A stretch of DNA of 64,000 nt from Iamia majanohamensis (GTDB taxonomy: Bacteria; Actinomycetota; Acidimicrobiia; Acidimicrobiales; Iamiaceae). Positions 15,923 through 24,669 of the stretch are shown here, piece after piece; the first letter of the stretch is position 1, and every line of letters begins with the position of its first letter. The position numbers and the translations under genes were made by a program. The notes beneath the pieces are model-generated. The model saw only the letters and a program-made list of their open reading frames with translations. It was not told where the DNA came from and searched no databases. The stretch spans positions 3,224,001-3,288,000 of the forward strand of contig NZ_CP116942.1 of assembly GCF_028532485.1 (NCBI RefSeq), read 5' to 3'.

Positions 15923-17013
15923 CGCCCCGCCCGCCGTCGCCCGCCCCCGCCGCCGGCCCTCTGGTCCTCCACCTCCTCGCCTCCGCCGACCGACGGGGGG
16001 CCGAGGTCTTCGCCACCGCCCTGGCCGGGGCCCTGGTGCCCCGGGGCCTCCGCGCCCGGATCGTGGCCCTGGCCCCCGCCACCGCGGGCGCAGGCGTGCC
16101 GGTCGACGAGGTCGTGGCCGACGCCTTCCGGCCCCGGGGGGCGGCCCGGCTGCGCGACCTGGCCAGGGGGTGCGACGTGGTGGTCGGCCACGGGTCCCGG
16201 GCCCTGCCGGGCGGCACCGTGGCCACCCTCGGCCGCCCGGTCCCCTTCGTCTACCGCAGCATCGGGGACCCGTCCGCCTGGGGGGCGACAACCTGGCCCC
16301 GGCGGCTGCGCGTGGGGGTCCAGCTGCGGCGGGCGAGCCGCACCGTGGCGCTGTGGCCGGGCGCCGCCGACACCATCACGGCCGCGTTCGGTGTGCCGGC
16401 CGGGCGCGTGGAGGTCATCCCCAACGCCGCCCCGGTGCAGGCGCTCGCCCCCGTCGACGCCTCCCGTCGCGCCGCGGCGCGCGCTGCGCTGGGCCTGTCC
16501 CCGGAGGCCCTGGTCGTCGCCCTGGTGGGGGCCCTGAGCGAGGAGAAGGGGGTGGAGCGGGGGGTGGCCGCCGCCCGCCGGGCCGGGGCGGAGGTCCTCG
16601 TGGCGGGGGACGGGCCCCGTGCCGCCGCGCTCCGCTCCCGGTGGGGCGACGACCCCGCCGTGCGCCTCCTGGGCGTGGTGGGCGACGTGGCCCCCGTCCT
16701 CCACGCCTCCGACGTCCTGCTGGTGACGAGTCGCACCGAGGGCCAGCCCGGCGTGGTCATCGAGGCGGGGCTGGCCGGGGTCCCCCAGGTGGTGACGGCG
16801 GTCGGCGGGCTGCCCTCCATGGTCGACGACGCCACCGGGTGCGTCGTCCCGGCCGACGCCGGGGAGGAGGAGGTCGCGGCGGCCCTCGTGCGCGTGGCCG
16901 CCGACGGGCCGGCGCGCGGGGCACGTTCCCAGGCCCGCATGCGCGCCCGCTTCTCCCTGGACGCGGTGGCCGACGCCTGGGCCGCCCTGCTGGTCGAGGT
17001 GGCGGGCCGCTGA
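15919..17013 (+). CDS. GT4 glycosyltransferase with apparent CTG start
   Basis: A 364-residue GT-B enzyme. The conserved first strand and loop (LVLHLLASADRRGAEVFA) begin about 15 codons after the previous gene, and no ATG, GTG or TTG precedes them in frame after the last in-frame stop at 15904. The first GTG (16036) would delete this strand. CTG 15919 overlaps the upstream TGA as CTGA and has GGAG at 15910-15913 five bases before it, so CTG is the best start. The donor motif TSRTEGQPGVVIEAGLAGVP is present. It has the usual GT4 length. Confidence 0.85.
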   Translation: MTPRPPSPAPAAGPLVLHLLASADRRGAEVFATALAGALVPRGLRARIVALAPATAGAGVPVDEVVADAFRPRGAARLRDLARGCDVVVGHGSRALPGGTVATLGRPVPFVYRSIGDPSAWGATTWPRRLRVGVQLRRASRTVALWPGAADTITAAFGVPAGRVEVIPNAAPVQALAPVDASRRAAARAALGLSPEALVVALVGALSEEKGVERGVAAARRAGAEVLVAGDGPRAAALRSRWGDDPAVRLLGVVGDVAPVLHASDVLLVTSRTEGQPGVVIEAGLAGVPQVVTAVGGLPSMVDDATGCVVPADAGEEEVAAALVRVAADGPARGARSQARMRARFSLDAVADAWAALLVEVAGR

Positions 17014-17021
17014 GGCGGCCC
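17004..17021. terminator. Hairpin at a convergent gene junction
   Basis: GGGCCGC (17004-17010) and GCGGCCC (17015-17021) form a perfect 7-bp stem around TGAG. The stem spans the stop of the plus-strand glycosyltransferase and lies just before the stop of the minus-strand kinase gene. Being symmetric it could work both ways. There is no T-tract. Confidence 0.4.
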
Positions 17022-17029
17022 CGGGGTCG

Positions 17030-18697
17030 TCAGACCTCGGTCGCCACCTCGTCCTGGCGCCGGCTGTCCCCGTCGTCGCCCTCCTTCTCGGTGAGCGGCA
17101 GGTGGCCGTTGCGGGGAGGCTTGACGGTGGGACCCTCGCTGCGGTTCGCCAGCGTGTCGGTGTCGTCGTAGTAGCCGTAGTAGTAGCGCTTGGCGTCGCT
17201 CGACTCGAGGGAGCCCACCATCACGCAGCCGATCACCCGAGCGTCGTTCAGCTCGAGCTGCTGCATGGCGGCCTTGACCGAGCGCTCGGTGGTGCGCCCG
17301 GCGCGCACGACGACGACCACCCAATCCACGCACGGCAGGAAGTCGACGGCGTCGTTGGCCACCACGATCGGCGGCGAGTCGATGATGGTGGGGCGCCCGC
17401 CCTGCTGGGCGGCCCGGCCGAGGTGGTGGAGGTCGTTGAGCAGGCCCGTGATGCGGCTGGTCGAGGGCCCGCTCGGCACCACGAGGGCGCCAGTCTCCGG
17501 GTCCCGGACGACGACGTCGGCCAGGTCGGGCGCGGCCGGGCCCTCCAGGAGGCGGGAGGTGAGCCCCGGGGTCCGGGGGATGCCGAAGAGCCGGTGCAGG
17601 GTGGGGCGCCGGAGGTCGCCGCCGATGACCAGCACGTCGCGCCCGGTCTCGAGGTAGGCCAGGGCGAGGAAGGCCGAGGAGGTGCTCTTGCCCTCGGCCG
17701 GGGCGGCCGAGACCATCATCACGCGCGGCTCGACCTCCCGGCCCTCGTGGGCCGTGAGGAAGTCGAGGTGGGACCGCATGCTGCGGAACGACTCCGCGAA
17801 CGGGCCGTTGAAGTCCTCCAGGCTGGCCCGCTGGAGCATCGACCGCTGGCGCCGGCCGATGACGGGGACGCTCGCGAGCACCGGCGCCCCGACGAGCCGC
17901 TCGGCGTCGGCGGCGTCGTCGATCCGCGGGTTCAGGCGCTCGAGGAACGCGGCGATGCCGATGGCGGCGATGGCCCCCACGAGGAAGGCCATGCCCGCCC
18001 GCGCCACCCGGTTGGCCGGGAGCTGCAGCTTCGGCTCGGGCGCCCGCTCGACCTCGTCGACGCCGATCAGGCGTAGGGCCTCGGTGGGCACCGACTCGCT
18101 CTGGAGGGCGGTGAGCTCCTGCTGGGCTGCGTTGCGGGCGTCGGCGAGGGCCTGGCGCTCGGTCTCCACGTCGGGGTTGGGCGGCACGTCGGGCCCGAGG
18201 TCGGGGTTGGCGAGGTTGAACGCCTGGAGCTCCTGCTGCGCCTCCTCGAGCACGCCCTGGGCCTGGTCGATGGCGGCCTGGCGCTCCTGCTGCACCCCTC
18301 CGTTGGTCGCCTCGGCGAAGCTCACGGCGAAGGCGCGGGCCACCTCGGCGGGCTCGTCCTCGTCCTCGGACACCGCCCGGATCGAGATGGTGAAGGCCTC
18401 GGGGTCGGTGCGCACGGTGAGCATGTCGACCAGATCCGAGGCGTCGCCCTCGGGGCGCTCCAGGGCGGCGGCGGCGGCGCGGGCGTTGGGCGGCTGGACG
18501 ATGTCGAGCGCGGCCTGCTCGAGGAACACCGAGGTCGTCTGGTCGGGGTCGGCGGCCAGGAAGGCGGTGGACTGGTACTCCTCCCCCGGGCCCTCCGGGG
18601 TCGGCGTCGCCACCGCGACCAGCAGCGTCACGACCAGCGGGAGGAAGACCAGCAGGGGCCAGCGACGCCGCAGGATGAAGGTCAGGTTCTGGACCAC
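17030..18697 (-). CDS. Wzz-domain/tyrosine autokinase (BY-kinase) for polysaccharide chain control
   Basis: A single 555-residue polypeptide joins a Wzz chain-length domain to a cytoplasmic tyrosine kinase, as in Wzc. Membrane helices lie at about 11-30 and 233-251, with a Gln/Glu/Ala-rich coiled coil (about 130-200) between. The kinase has Walker A SAAPAEGKSTS (330-340), Walker A' VLVIGGDLRRPT (355-366) and Walker B TIIDSPP. A tyrosine cluster at 505-510 (YYYGYY) is the expected autophosphorylation tail. GTG 18697 has GGAG five bases upstream and overlaps the preceding gene by 16 bases. It sets polymer length or export of the glycan made by this locus. No cognate phosphatase is visible. Confidence 0.93.
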   Translation of the reverse strand: MVQNLTFILRRRWPLLVFLPLVVTLLVAVATPTPEGPGEEYQSTAFLAADPDQTTSVFLEQAALDIVQPPNARAAAAALERPEGDASDLVDMLTVRTDPEAFTISIRAVSEDEDEPAEVARAFAVSFAEATNGGVQQERQAAIDQAQGVLEEAQQELQAFNLANPDLGPDVPPNPDVETERQALADARNAAQQELTALQSESVPTEALRLIGVDEVERAPEPKLQLPANRVARAGMAFLVGAIAAIGIAAFLERLNPRIDDAADAERLVGAPVLASVPVIGRRQRSMLQRASLEDFNGPFAESFRSMRSHLDFLTAHEGREVEPRVMMVSAAPAEGKSTSSAFLALAYLETGRDVLVIGGDLRRPTLHRLFGIPRTPGLTSRLLEGPAAPDLADVVVRDPETGALVVPSGPSTSRITGLLNDLHHLGRAAQQGGRPTIIDSPPIVVANDAVDFLPCVDWVVVVVRAGRTTERSVKAAMQQLELNDARVIGCVMVGSLESSDAKRYYYGYYDDTDTLANRSEGPTVKPPRNGHLPLTEKEGDDGDSRRQDEVATEV

Positions 18698-20172
18698 GCG
18701 AGCTCCGGTTCGGGATGGGGTGAGGGACGGCCGAGCCGAGGCCGGTCCCCGTCGGTCTGGGTCTCCGATGCTCGCGCCTCGAGGCGCTCGTCGTAGAGCG
18801 CGCGGGCGGCGCAGGCGAGCAGGAAGAGGAGGGGGAACAGCTGCACCCGCTGGCGGCTGAGGATGCCGGCGTTGCCGATGTTGGAGAAGGCGATCACGAA
18901 CGCGAGCGAGTAGCCGGCGGCGAAGGCGCCCAGCGGCGTGCGGAGCGCGGCGGGCCCGACCATCCAGATCCAGCGGGCCGAGAGGGCGATGAGCGCCAGG
19001 AGCAGGACGCCCTCGGCCGAGGAGAGCGCCAGCTGGGGCGAGCGGGCCTCGAAGGGGAAGGGGCGGAGGGGCACCGACACGATGGCGAAGGGGATGTCGA
19101 CGACGGAGCGGACGCCCTGGGTGTCGAAGCTGGAGTCGCCCACCTCGGTCGAGGCAGCCGTGTTGTCGAGGGTCGCGGCCAGGCTGAACTGCTCGTCGTC
19201 GCCGCCGGTCAGAGCATCGTCGACCCGCGAGAGCGACAGCAGCAGCGCGGGCACCAGCAGGACGAGGAGCACCAGGCGGACCCCGATCGAGCGGGAGGCC
19301 CCCTGCTCGCCCCGTCGGGGGGCGGAGCGGGCCAGGAGCGCGCACGCGAGCCCGGCGCCGACGACCAGCAGCACGTGGGGACGGACCGACCACAGCAGGT
19401 ACACGCCGAGCGCGCCGAGCAGGCACCCCACGCCGGGGCGATGTCGGTAGAGCAGGCTGACCACCCCGAAGGTGGCCAGGCCCAGCGCGAACACCATCAG
19501 CGCGTCCTTGCCCGGCGACGAGGGCCAGAACACGAGGGCGGGGAAGAGGGTCAGCAGCAGGGCGGCCCGGTACGGGGGCGCGTTGGGGAAGGCGATGCGG
19601 AAGGCCTGCAGGAAGCACAGCAGTCCCAGCCAGGCCACCCACGAGAACACGAAGTACCCACCGGCGAGGCTGGTGCCGAAGACCAGGTAGAGCAGGCCGG
19701 TCACGTAGCCCACGAAGCGGGTCTGGGAGGGGAAGCCGTCGAGCTCGGACTCGCCGAGGGTCCAGCGCCCCTCGGCCACGCCCTCGATGAAGACGCCGCC
19801 GGCCTGGTCGTACCGGGTGGCGTCGACCGAGCCCTGGTACACGACCTCGTTCACGAAGTAGCGGGGCCCGACCGCCCCCATCTTCAGCACCAGGGCGAGC
19901 AGCAGGATGCGCAGGAGGCGCTGGTCGCCCCTGGACAGCCAGATGCAGAGGGGGACGGATGCGGCCACCAGGAAGATGACCACGATGACCGGCACCCAGA
20001 CGTCGGGCGAGGCGAAGGCGGCGAAGGTGAAGAAGGCGACGATCGCGGTCCCGGCCGCCACCGACAGTCCGAGGGACAGGCGGACGTCCTCGCCGGGCAG
20101 CAGCGGCCGGCGACCCCGGAGGGGGCGGCGTCGGTCGTCGGCCACGACGCCACCGGCGTCGAGGGCGGTCAC
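18682..20172 (-). CDS. Polytopic membrane protein, Wzy-like polymerase candidate
   Basis: A 496-residue protein with about ten to twelve hydrophobic segments and a hydrophilic loop of roughly 60 residues (around SLAATLDNTAAST). Short loops contain FWPSSPGKDALM and SVRPHVLL, resembling O-antigen polymerase-type proteins. No single motif proves activity. The position between a glycosyltransferase and the Wzz/kinase gene, and the GTGA overlap at its start (GTG 20172), suit a repeat-unit polymerase. A flippase or an uncharacterised membrane enzyme are alternatives. Confidence 0.65.
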   Translation of the reverse strand: MTALDAGGVVADDRRRPLRGRRPLLPGEDVRLSLGLSVAAGTAIVAFFTFAAFASPDVWVPVIVVIFLVAASVPLCIWLSRGDQRLLRILLLALVLKMGAVGPRYFVNEVVYQGSVDATRYDQAGGVFIEGVAEGRWTLGESELDGFPSQTRFVGYVTGLLYLVFGTSLAGGYFVFSWVAWLGLLCFLQAFRIAFPNAPPYRAALLLTLFPALVFWPSSPGKDALMVFALGLATFGVVSLLYRHRPGVGCLLGALGVYLLWSVRPHVLLVVGAGLACALLARSAPRRGEQGASRSIGVRLVLLVLLVPALLLSLSRVDDALTGGDDEQFSLAATLDNTAASTEVGDSSFDTQGVRSVVDIPFAIVSVPLRPFPFEARSPQLALSSAEGVLLLALIALSARWIWMVGPAALRTPLGAFAAGYSLAFVIAFSNIGNAGILSRQRVQLFPLLFLLACAARALYDERLEARASETQTDGDRPRLGRPSPHPEPELAWSRT

Positions 20173-21185
20173 CGGGCCAGGTCCGCCAGGGCGGACACCA
20201 CTCCCAGCGAGAACCGCCGGTAGCCGTCCTCGCGCCGCATCTCCTCGGCGACCGACCGCACCCGCGACAGGCGGTGGCGGTCCAGGCTGGTGCGGAACCG
20301 CAGGTGGCGAGCGGCCGATGCCAGCCGTGCGTCGGAGGCCGGGGTGGCCAGCCCTGCGGCCCGGAGCCGCGCCGCGATCTCCTCCAGGTGGGCCAGGTGG
20401 TACTCCATCCGCCGCAGGGTCTCGACCCGGCGGTGCAGCAGCTGGGCGGCGTGCAGGGCGGTGCGGGGCGCCAGGCGACGGACCCCGAGCGCGGGGATGC
20501 CGACCTGCTGGCCGGGGTGGATGCGGTAGTCGACGAGCCGCTCCGGGACGGTGATGACGGGGCCCACGGCCGCCGCCGTCAGCGACGTCCAGCGGTCGTA
20601 CATCATCGGCCCCAGCGCCGGGTGCACGTCGACGGGGAACGGCAGCACGGCCGACAGCAGCTCGGCCCGCACCGCCATGGCGCAGCCGGAGACGGCCTGA
20701 CGGGAGAAGAGGGGCCCGAAGGGGTCGAGGTCGACGGCGCGGGAGTGACGGGGCGAGAAGCCGGCCACCCGCCACCGCGACCGGCCGATGATCCCGCCCT
20801 CGGCGTCGATGAGGCGGGCGTCGGCGAAGGCCATCATGGCGTCGGGCTGGGCCGCCATCCGCGCCGTGAGCACGGCCAGCTTGTCCTCCCGCCAGCGATC
20901 GTCCTGATCGCAGATGAGCACGATGTCGCCGGTGGCCCGGCGCAGGCCCTCCTCGAAGGTGGTCCAGGTGCCCAGGTGCTCGGACCGGAGCTCGAGGTCG
21001 ACCGGGAACGGGGCCCGCTTGGCGAACTCCTCGAGGCGGTCCTGGGTGCCGTCGGTGGAGGCGTCGTCGATGACGATGACCTCGTCGGGGAGGCGACGCT
21101 GGGCCATGAGCGACGCCAGCTGCTCGCCGAGGTACCGGTCACCGTCGTAGGTGGCCAGCACGACCGAGACGCGGTCGTCGTTCAC
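20169..21185 (-). CDS. GT2 glycosyltransferase (rhamnosyltransferase-like)
   Basis: A 338-residue GT-A enzyme. The N-terminus VSVVLATYDGDRYLGEQLASL, the DDASTDGT metal-side motif, and ICDQDDRW are typical of the inverting GT2 group that includes WbbL/RfbN-like rhamnosyltransferases; QAVSGCAMAVRAE then follows. GTG 21185 has GGGGAG upstream and lies about 35 bases after a -10 box. It is the first gene of the minus-strand operon leading to the polymerase candidate and the Wzz/kinase. The rhamnose assignment is family-based inference. Confidence 0.88.
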   Translation of the reverse strand: MNDDRVSVVLATYDGDRYLGEQLASLMAQRRLPDEVIVIDDASTDGTQDRLEEFAKRAPFPVDLELRSEHLGTWTTFEEGLRRATGDIVLICDQDDRWREDKLAVLTARMAAQPDAMMAFADARLIDAEGGIIGRSRWRVAGFSPRHSRAVDLDPFGPLFSRQAVSGCAMAVRAELLSAVLPFPVDVHPALGPMMYDRWTSLTAAAVGPVITVPERLVDYRIHPGQQVGIPALGVRRLAPRTALHAAQLLHRRVETLRRMEYHLAHLEEIAARLRAAGLATPASDARLASAARHLRFRTSLDRHRLSRVRSVAEEMRREDGYRRFSLGVVSALADLAR

Positions 21186-21220
21186 AGAGCTCCCCTGAGC
21201 CTCGCCGCTCCCACTTCCTC

Positions 21221-21226
21221 ACCCTA
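21221..21226 (-). promoter_or_regulatory. Putative -10 box for the GT2-Wzy-Wzz operon
   Basis: TAGGGT on the minus strand, 35 bases before GTG 21185. It sits in the only noncoding gap (21186-21284) of this minus-strand gene series. Confidence 0.4.
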
Positions 21227-21284
21227 GCGGGGTGGGCGGGAGCCGTCGGATTCGTCACACCCGCCGCGGACGGGGGCTCGGCGG

Positions 21285-22481
21285 TCACCCGCGGTGGCCG
21301 GCGAGGGGGGCGAGGTCGGCCCAGAGGCGGGGGGCGGCCACGGTCACGTCGTGCTCGGCCCGGACCCGCTCCCGGAGGCTCGCCCCCGCCACGGCGCGCA
21401 GCGCGTCGGAGTCGACCAGGGCCAGGGTCCGCTCCGCGAGGGCGCCCACGTCGAGGTGGTCGACGATCCCGTGGGCGGCCTCGGCCCCGGCCGCCTCCAG
21501 CAGCTCGGGCATGCCCCCGTTGCGGTAGGTGACGATCGGGACCCCGAGGGCGGCCGCCTCGAGGCACACGAGGGGGAAGGGGTCCTCCCGGGAGGTGAGG
21601 GCGAAGACGTCGGCCATGGCGAACCAGGGCAGCGGGTCGGGCTTGACGCCGACGAAGTGGACGTGGTCGGCGCCGGCCCGGTCGCGGTCGGACCGCACCC
21701 GCTCCCAGTCCGGGGAGCGGAGGTCGCCGCCCACCCACACGAAGTGCACCGGCTCGCGGGTGCGTCGGCGCACCTCGCAGGCCAGCTGCACGAAGAGGTC
21801 GGGACCCTTGCGCCAGTCGACGGTGCCCGCCCCCACCACCACCGCGGCGTCGGTGGGGATGCGCAGCTCGCGCCGGCAGCGCTCGACCTCGCGCAGGCCC
21901 ACAGCGCGCCCGTCCACCTGGCCCACGTCGATGAACTCGTGGTGGACCGACACCCGGTCCGGGGGGAGCCCGACCTCGCCCACCAGGAGGTCGCGGACGG
22001 CACCGGAGGCCGCGATCCACCGGTCGGGACGGGTGCGGAACAGGGAGACCTCGTGCTCGGCGCGCCAGAGGCGGTAGGCGACCTCCAGCTCGTGGGCGTG
22101 GGCGACGACGGCGCCGGACGCGGGCAGGTGGCGGAGCATCGACGCGCTGGTGAGACTGTTGCAGTACACGAGGTCGAAGTCGTCGAGCCCCCGGAGCTGG
22201 GGGATGAGCCGCGCCGCGGCGACCGGCTTCCAGGCCCGGCGGCTGCCGAGGTGCTCGAGGCCGACCTGGAGGGTTCCGAGCAGCTCGGGCACCACCCACC
22301 GGTCGAGGAGGGTCACGCCCCCGACCTCCTCGAAGCGGTGGCGCAACGGGCCGTCGCGCACCACGAGGGTGTGGACCTCCACGTCCTCGTGGGCCCGCAG
22401 CCAGCGCAGGAGGTGCAGGAGGTTCATGGGCGCGCCGGTGAGGGTCACCTCGTGGGCGACGGCGAGGAGGCGAGTGGTCAC
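21285..22481 (-). CDS. GT4 glycosyltransferase, fourth of a tandem set
   Basis: A 398-residue GT-B enzyme with AVAHEVTLTGAPMNLLHLL at the N-terminus (the acceptor loop seen in WcaI/GT4 families), VVGAGTVDWRKGPDLFVQLA, and the donor region FALTSREDPFPLVCLEAAALGVP. It starts at GTG 22481, overlapping the upstream glycosyltransferase by GTGA, and is last in a run of four coupled genes. Its donor motif shares the FPLVCL form with the second gene of the set (23524-24669), suggesting descent by duplication. Confidence 0.9.
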   Translation of the reverse strand: MTTRLLAVAHEVTLTGAPMNLLHLLRWLRAHEDVEVHTLVVRDGPLRHRFEEVGGVTLLDRWVVPELLGTLQVGLEHLGSRRAWKPVAAARLIPQLRGLDDFDLVYCNSLTSASMLRHLPASGAVVAHAHELEVAYRLWRAEHEVSLFRTRPDRWIAASGAVRDLLVGEVGLPPDRVSVHHEFIDVGQVDGRAVGLREVERCRRELRIPTDAAVVVGAGTVDWRKGPDLFVQLACEVRRRTREPVHFVWVGGDLRSPDWERVRSDRDRAGADHVHFVGVKPDPLPWFAMADVFALTSREDPFPLVCLEAAALGVPIVTYRNGGMPELLEAAGAEAAHGIVDHLDVGALAERTLALVDSDALRAVAGASLRERVRAEHDVTVAAPRLWADLAPLAGHRG

Positions 22482-23527
22482 CGGGCGCCTCCGAGCAGGA
22501 TCCCCAGCTCGCGCTGCACCGCCGGCAGCACGGCCTCGGGCGCCTGGCGCTCCGCCCACCACCGTCGAGCCCGGTCGACCGTGGCCGACGCGACCTCGCC
22601 GTCGGCGAGGAGGTCGCGCACGTGTCGGGTCAGGGCGGGGACGTCGGGGAAGGGGGCGCAACGCACCGCCCCGGCGCCGCCCAGGTCGCGGAGGCCCCCC
22701 ACGGCGAACGCCGCCGCCGGGGTCCCCACCAGCGCGGCCTCGACGGGCACGAGCGGCTGGGGGTCGTGGCGCGAGGGGAGCACCAGCACGTCGGCGGCGG
22801 CCAGGTGCGCCGCAGGGGATGGGACCTCGCCCACCCAGGTCACCCGTCCGTCGAGCCCGGTGCGGGCACCGTCGAGGTCGAGCCGTCGGGCGAAGGCCCG
22901 CAGCCGGCGCCCGACCCATGCGAGGTGGACGTCGTCGTCGGCCAGGCGGGCGGCCACCTCCAGGAAGAGGTCGGTCCCCTTGCGGGCCGATGCCTCCCCG
23001 CACCCGAGCACGAGCCGCTGCCCGTCTCGCACCCCCATGGCCCGGCGGGCCGCGGCGCGGGCCTCCGGGCCCGGATCGGAGGCGGGGGACACCACCGGCG
23101 GCAGCACCGTCGTGCGCGACGGCTCCACCCCCTGGGCCCGGAGGGCGGCCTCCACCTCCTCGGAGACGCACCAGAGCCGGTCGGCGACCGCCAGCCCGCG
23201 GCGGGCCGGGCCGGGCAGCCCGTCGAGGACCTCGCCCGCCTCGTGCACGTAGACGGCGCTCGGGACGTCGGCGGCGAAGGCGGTGAGCACGTGGGCGGCG
23301 AGCGAGCCGTTGACCAGCACCGCCCTCGGGACCTCGCCGGGGCGCAGGTCGGACCCGTGCCCCCGGAGCTCGTGGAGCCGGGGCCCCCCGGACAGCACCC
23401 GGACGGCCAGCGGGGTCCCGAGGCCCGGGCCCAGGCCCGCCAGGAGGTCGCAGAGGACCTGGGTGCTGCCGGTCCGCGTGGCGTGGGGCGCCACCACGAG
23501 CAGGCGCCCGCCGTCGCCGGGCCTCAC
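22478..23527 (-). CDS. GT4-like glycosyltransferase, third of a tandem set
   Basis: A 349-residue GT-B enzyme, shorter than its neighbours. It has LLVVAPHATRTGSTQVLCDLL, LVLGCGEASARKGTDLFLEVA, and VLPSRHDPQPLVPVEAALVGTP in the donor site. That site keeps a Glu in the second position of the E-x7-E motif, while the first position is not a clear Glu. GTG 23527 overlaps the preceding stop by four bases. It is probably active but with altered donor binding. Confidence 0.85.
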   Translation of the reverse strand: MRPGDGGRLLVVAPHATRTGSTQVLCDLLAGLGPGLGTPLAVRVLSGGPRLHELRGHGSDLRPGEVPRAVLVNGSLAAHVLTAFAADVPSAVYVHEAGEVLDGLPGPARRGLAVADRLWCVSEEVEAALRAQGVEPSRTTVLPPVVSPASDPGPEARAAARRAMGVRDGQRLVLGCGEASARKGTDLFLEVAARLADDDVHLAWVGRRLRAFARRLDLDGARTGLDGRVTWVGEVPSPAAHLAAADVLVLPSRHDPQPLVPVEAALVGTPAAAFAVGGLRDLGGAGAVRCAPFPDVPALTRHVRDLLADGEVASATVDRARRWWAERQAPEAVLPAVQRELGILLGGAR

Positions 23528-24669
23528 GCCACGACCCCGTCGGCCACCCGGTCCAGCTCGCGGAGCACGACCGGCCCGGCCGCGGGCGCGAGGAACCGCG
23601 ACGAGACCCAGCGCCGCTGGTCGTCGCCGAGGGCCCGGCGCCGCTCGCCCGTCGCCGCCAGGGCGACGACCTCCTCCGCCAGGGCGACGGTGTCGGGGAA
23701 CGGCGCCCCGCGGAGGTGGGGTCCGAGCATCTCGGTGGTGCCCCCGGTCCCCGAGAAGGTGACCACCGGTGTGCCCTGGGCGGCGGCGTGCAGGCACACC
23801 AGGGGGAAGGCGTCGGCGCGTGCGGTGTGGAGGAACACGTCCGCGGCAGCGAGCCACGGCTCCAGCTCGGGCACCGCCGGCAGCAGGCGCAGGTCGTCGC
23901 GACCGAGCCGCTCGCACTCGCCCGCCACCCGGGGGTGCAGCGGGTCCGACGTCCCGCCGAGCCAGGCGGCGCGCACCCGGTGGTCGCCCGCCCGGGCCAG
24001 ACCTGCGACCTCGGCGAAGAGGTCGAGGCCCTTGCGCCGGGTGCCGATGCCGGCGCCGAGGACCACCACGTCGTCAGGACCGGCGCCCAGGGCCTCGCGG
24101 CACCGCTGCCGCTCCTCGCCGGTCACCGCCCGGGGCGCAGCCACCATCTCGGGCACCAGCCGGCACCCTCCCGGCGCCACCCCCCTGTGCTCCAGCTCGT
24201 CGGCGCTGGCGCGGGACCCGGCCCACCAGGCGTCGGTCCGCTCGACCAGGCCCACGTCGGCGTCCAGCCAGCGGAGGTCCTCGCCGACCTCGACGACCCA
24301 GGTCACGACCGGACCCACGCCCGCACCGACGAGGGGCAGCGCCTGGCCGGCGGCCACGCTCACGAGGAGGTTGGCGTCGACGGGGCGGAGGACCTCGAGC
24401 CGACGGCGCAGCACCGTCGCCCTCTCGGGGTTGGGAGCCGCGGCGTCCCAGGGCTCCTCGTCGTCCAGCACGACGGTGACCGGGCCCAGGGCATCGAGGT
24501 CGGCGGCCAGCGGGCCGCCACGGAAGGCGAGGACCTCCACCTCGTCGGCGGGTCGGTGGTCGCCGAGCCAGCGGGCGACGGTGCGCGCCAGGACGGGGGG
24601 CCCGGTGCGGTCGAGCGCGTGGACCCACAGCCTCCAGCGGCGGGACACCTCGGGCCGGCCGCCGCTCAC
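23524..24669 (-). CDS. GT4-like glycosyltransferase, second of a tandem set
   Basis: A 381-residue protein with a GT-B C-terminal half: VVVLGAGIGTRRKGLDLFAEVA, ADVFLHTARADAFPLVCLHAAAQGTPVV and a Thr/Gly-rich loop. The N-terminal half is less typical, opening LWVHALDRTGPPVLARTVARWL. Its donor motif is close to that of the gene at 21285, but with His in place of the second Glu (CLHAAAQG against CLEAAALG). GTG 24669 overlaps the upstream stop. Catalytic competence needs testing because of the substitution. Confidence 0.82.
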   Translation of the reverse strand: MSGGRPEVSRRWRLWVHALDRTGPPVLARTVARWLGDHRPADEVEVLAFRGGPLAADLDALGPVTVVLDDEEPWDAAAPNPERATVLRRRLEVLRPVDANLLVSVAAGQALPLVGAGVGPVVTWVVEVGEDLRWLDADVGLVERTDAWWAGSRASADELEHRGVAPGGCRLVPEMVAAPRAVTGEERQRCREALGAGPDDVVVLGAGIGTRRKGLDLFAEVAGLARAGDHRVRAAWLGGTSDPLHPRVAGECERLGRDDLRLLPAVPELEPWLAAADVFLHTARADAFPLVCLHAAAQGTPVVTFSGTGGTTEMLGPHLRGAPFPDTVALAEEVVALAATGERRRALGDDQRRWVSSRFLAPAAGPVVLRELDRVADGVVA

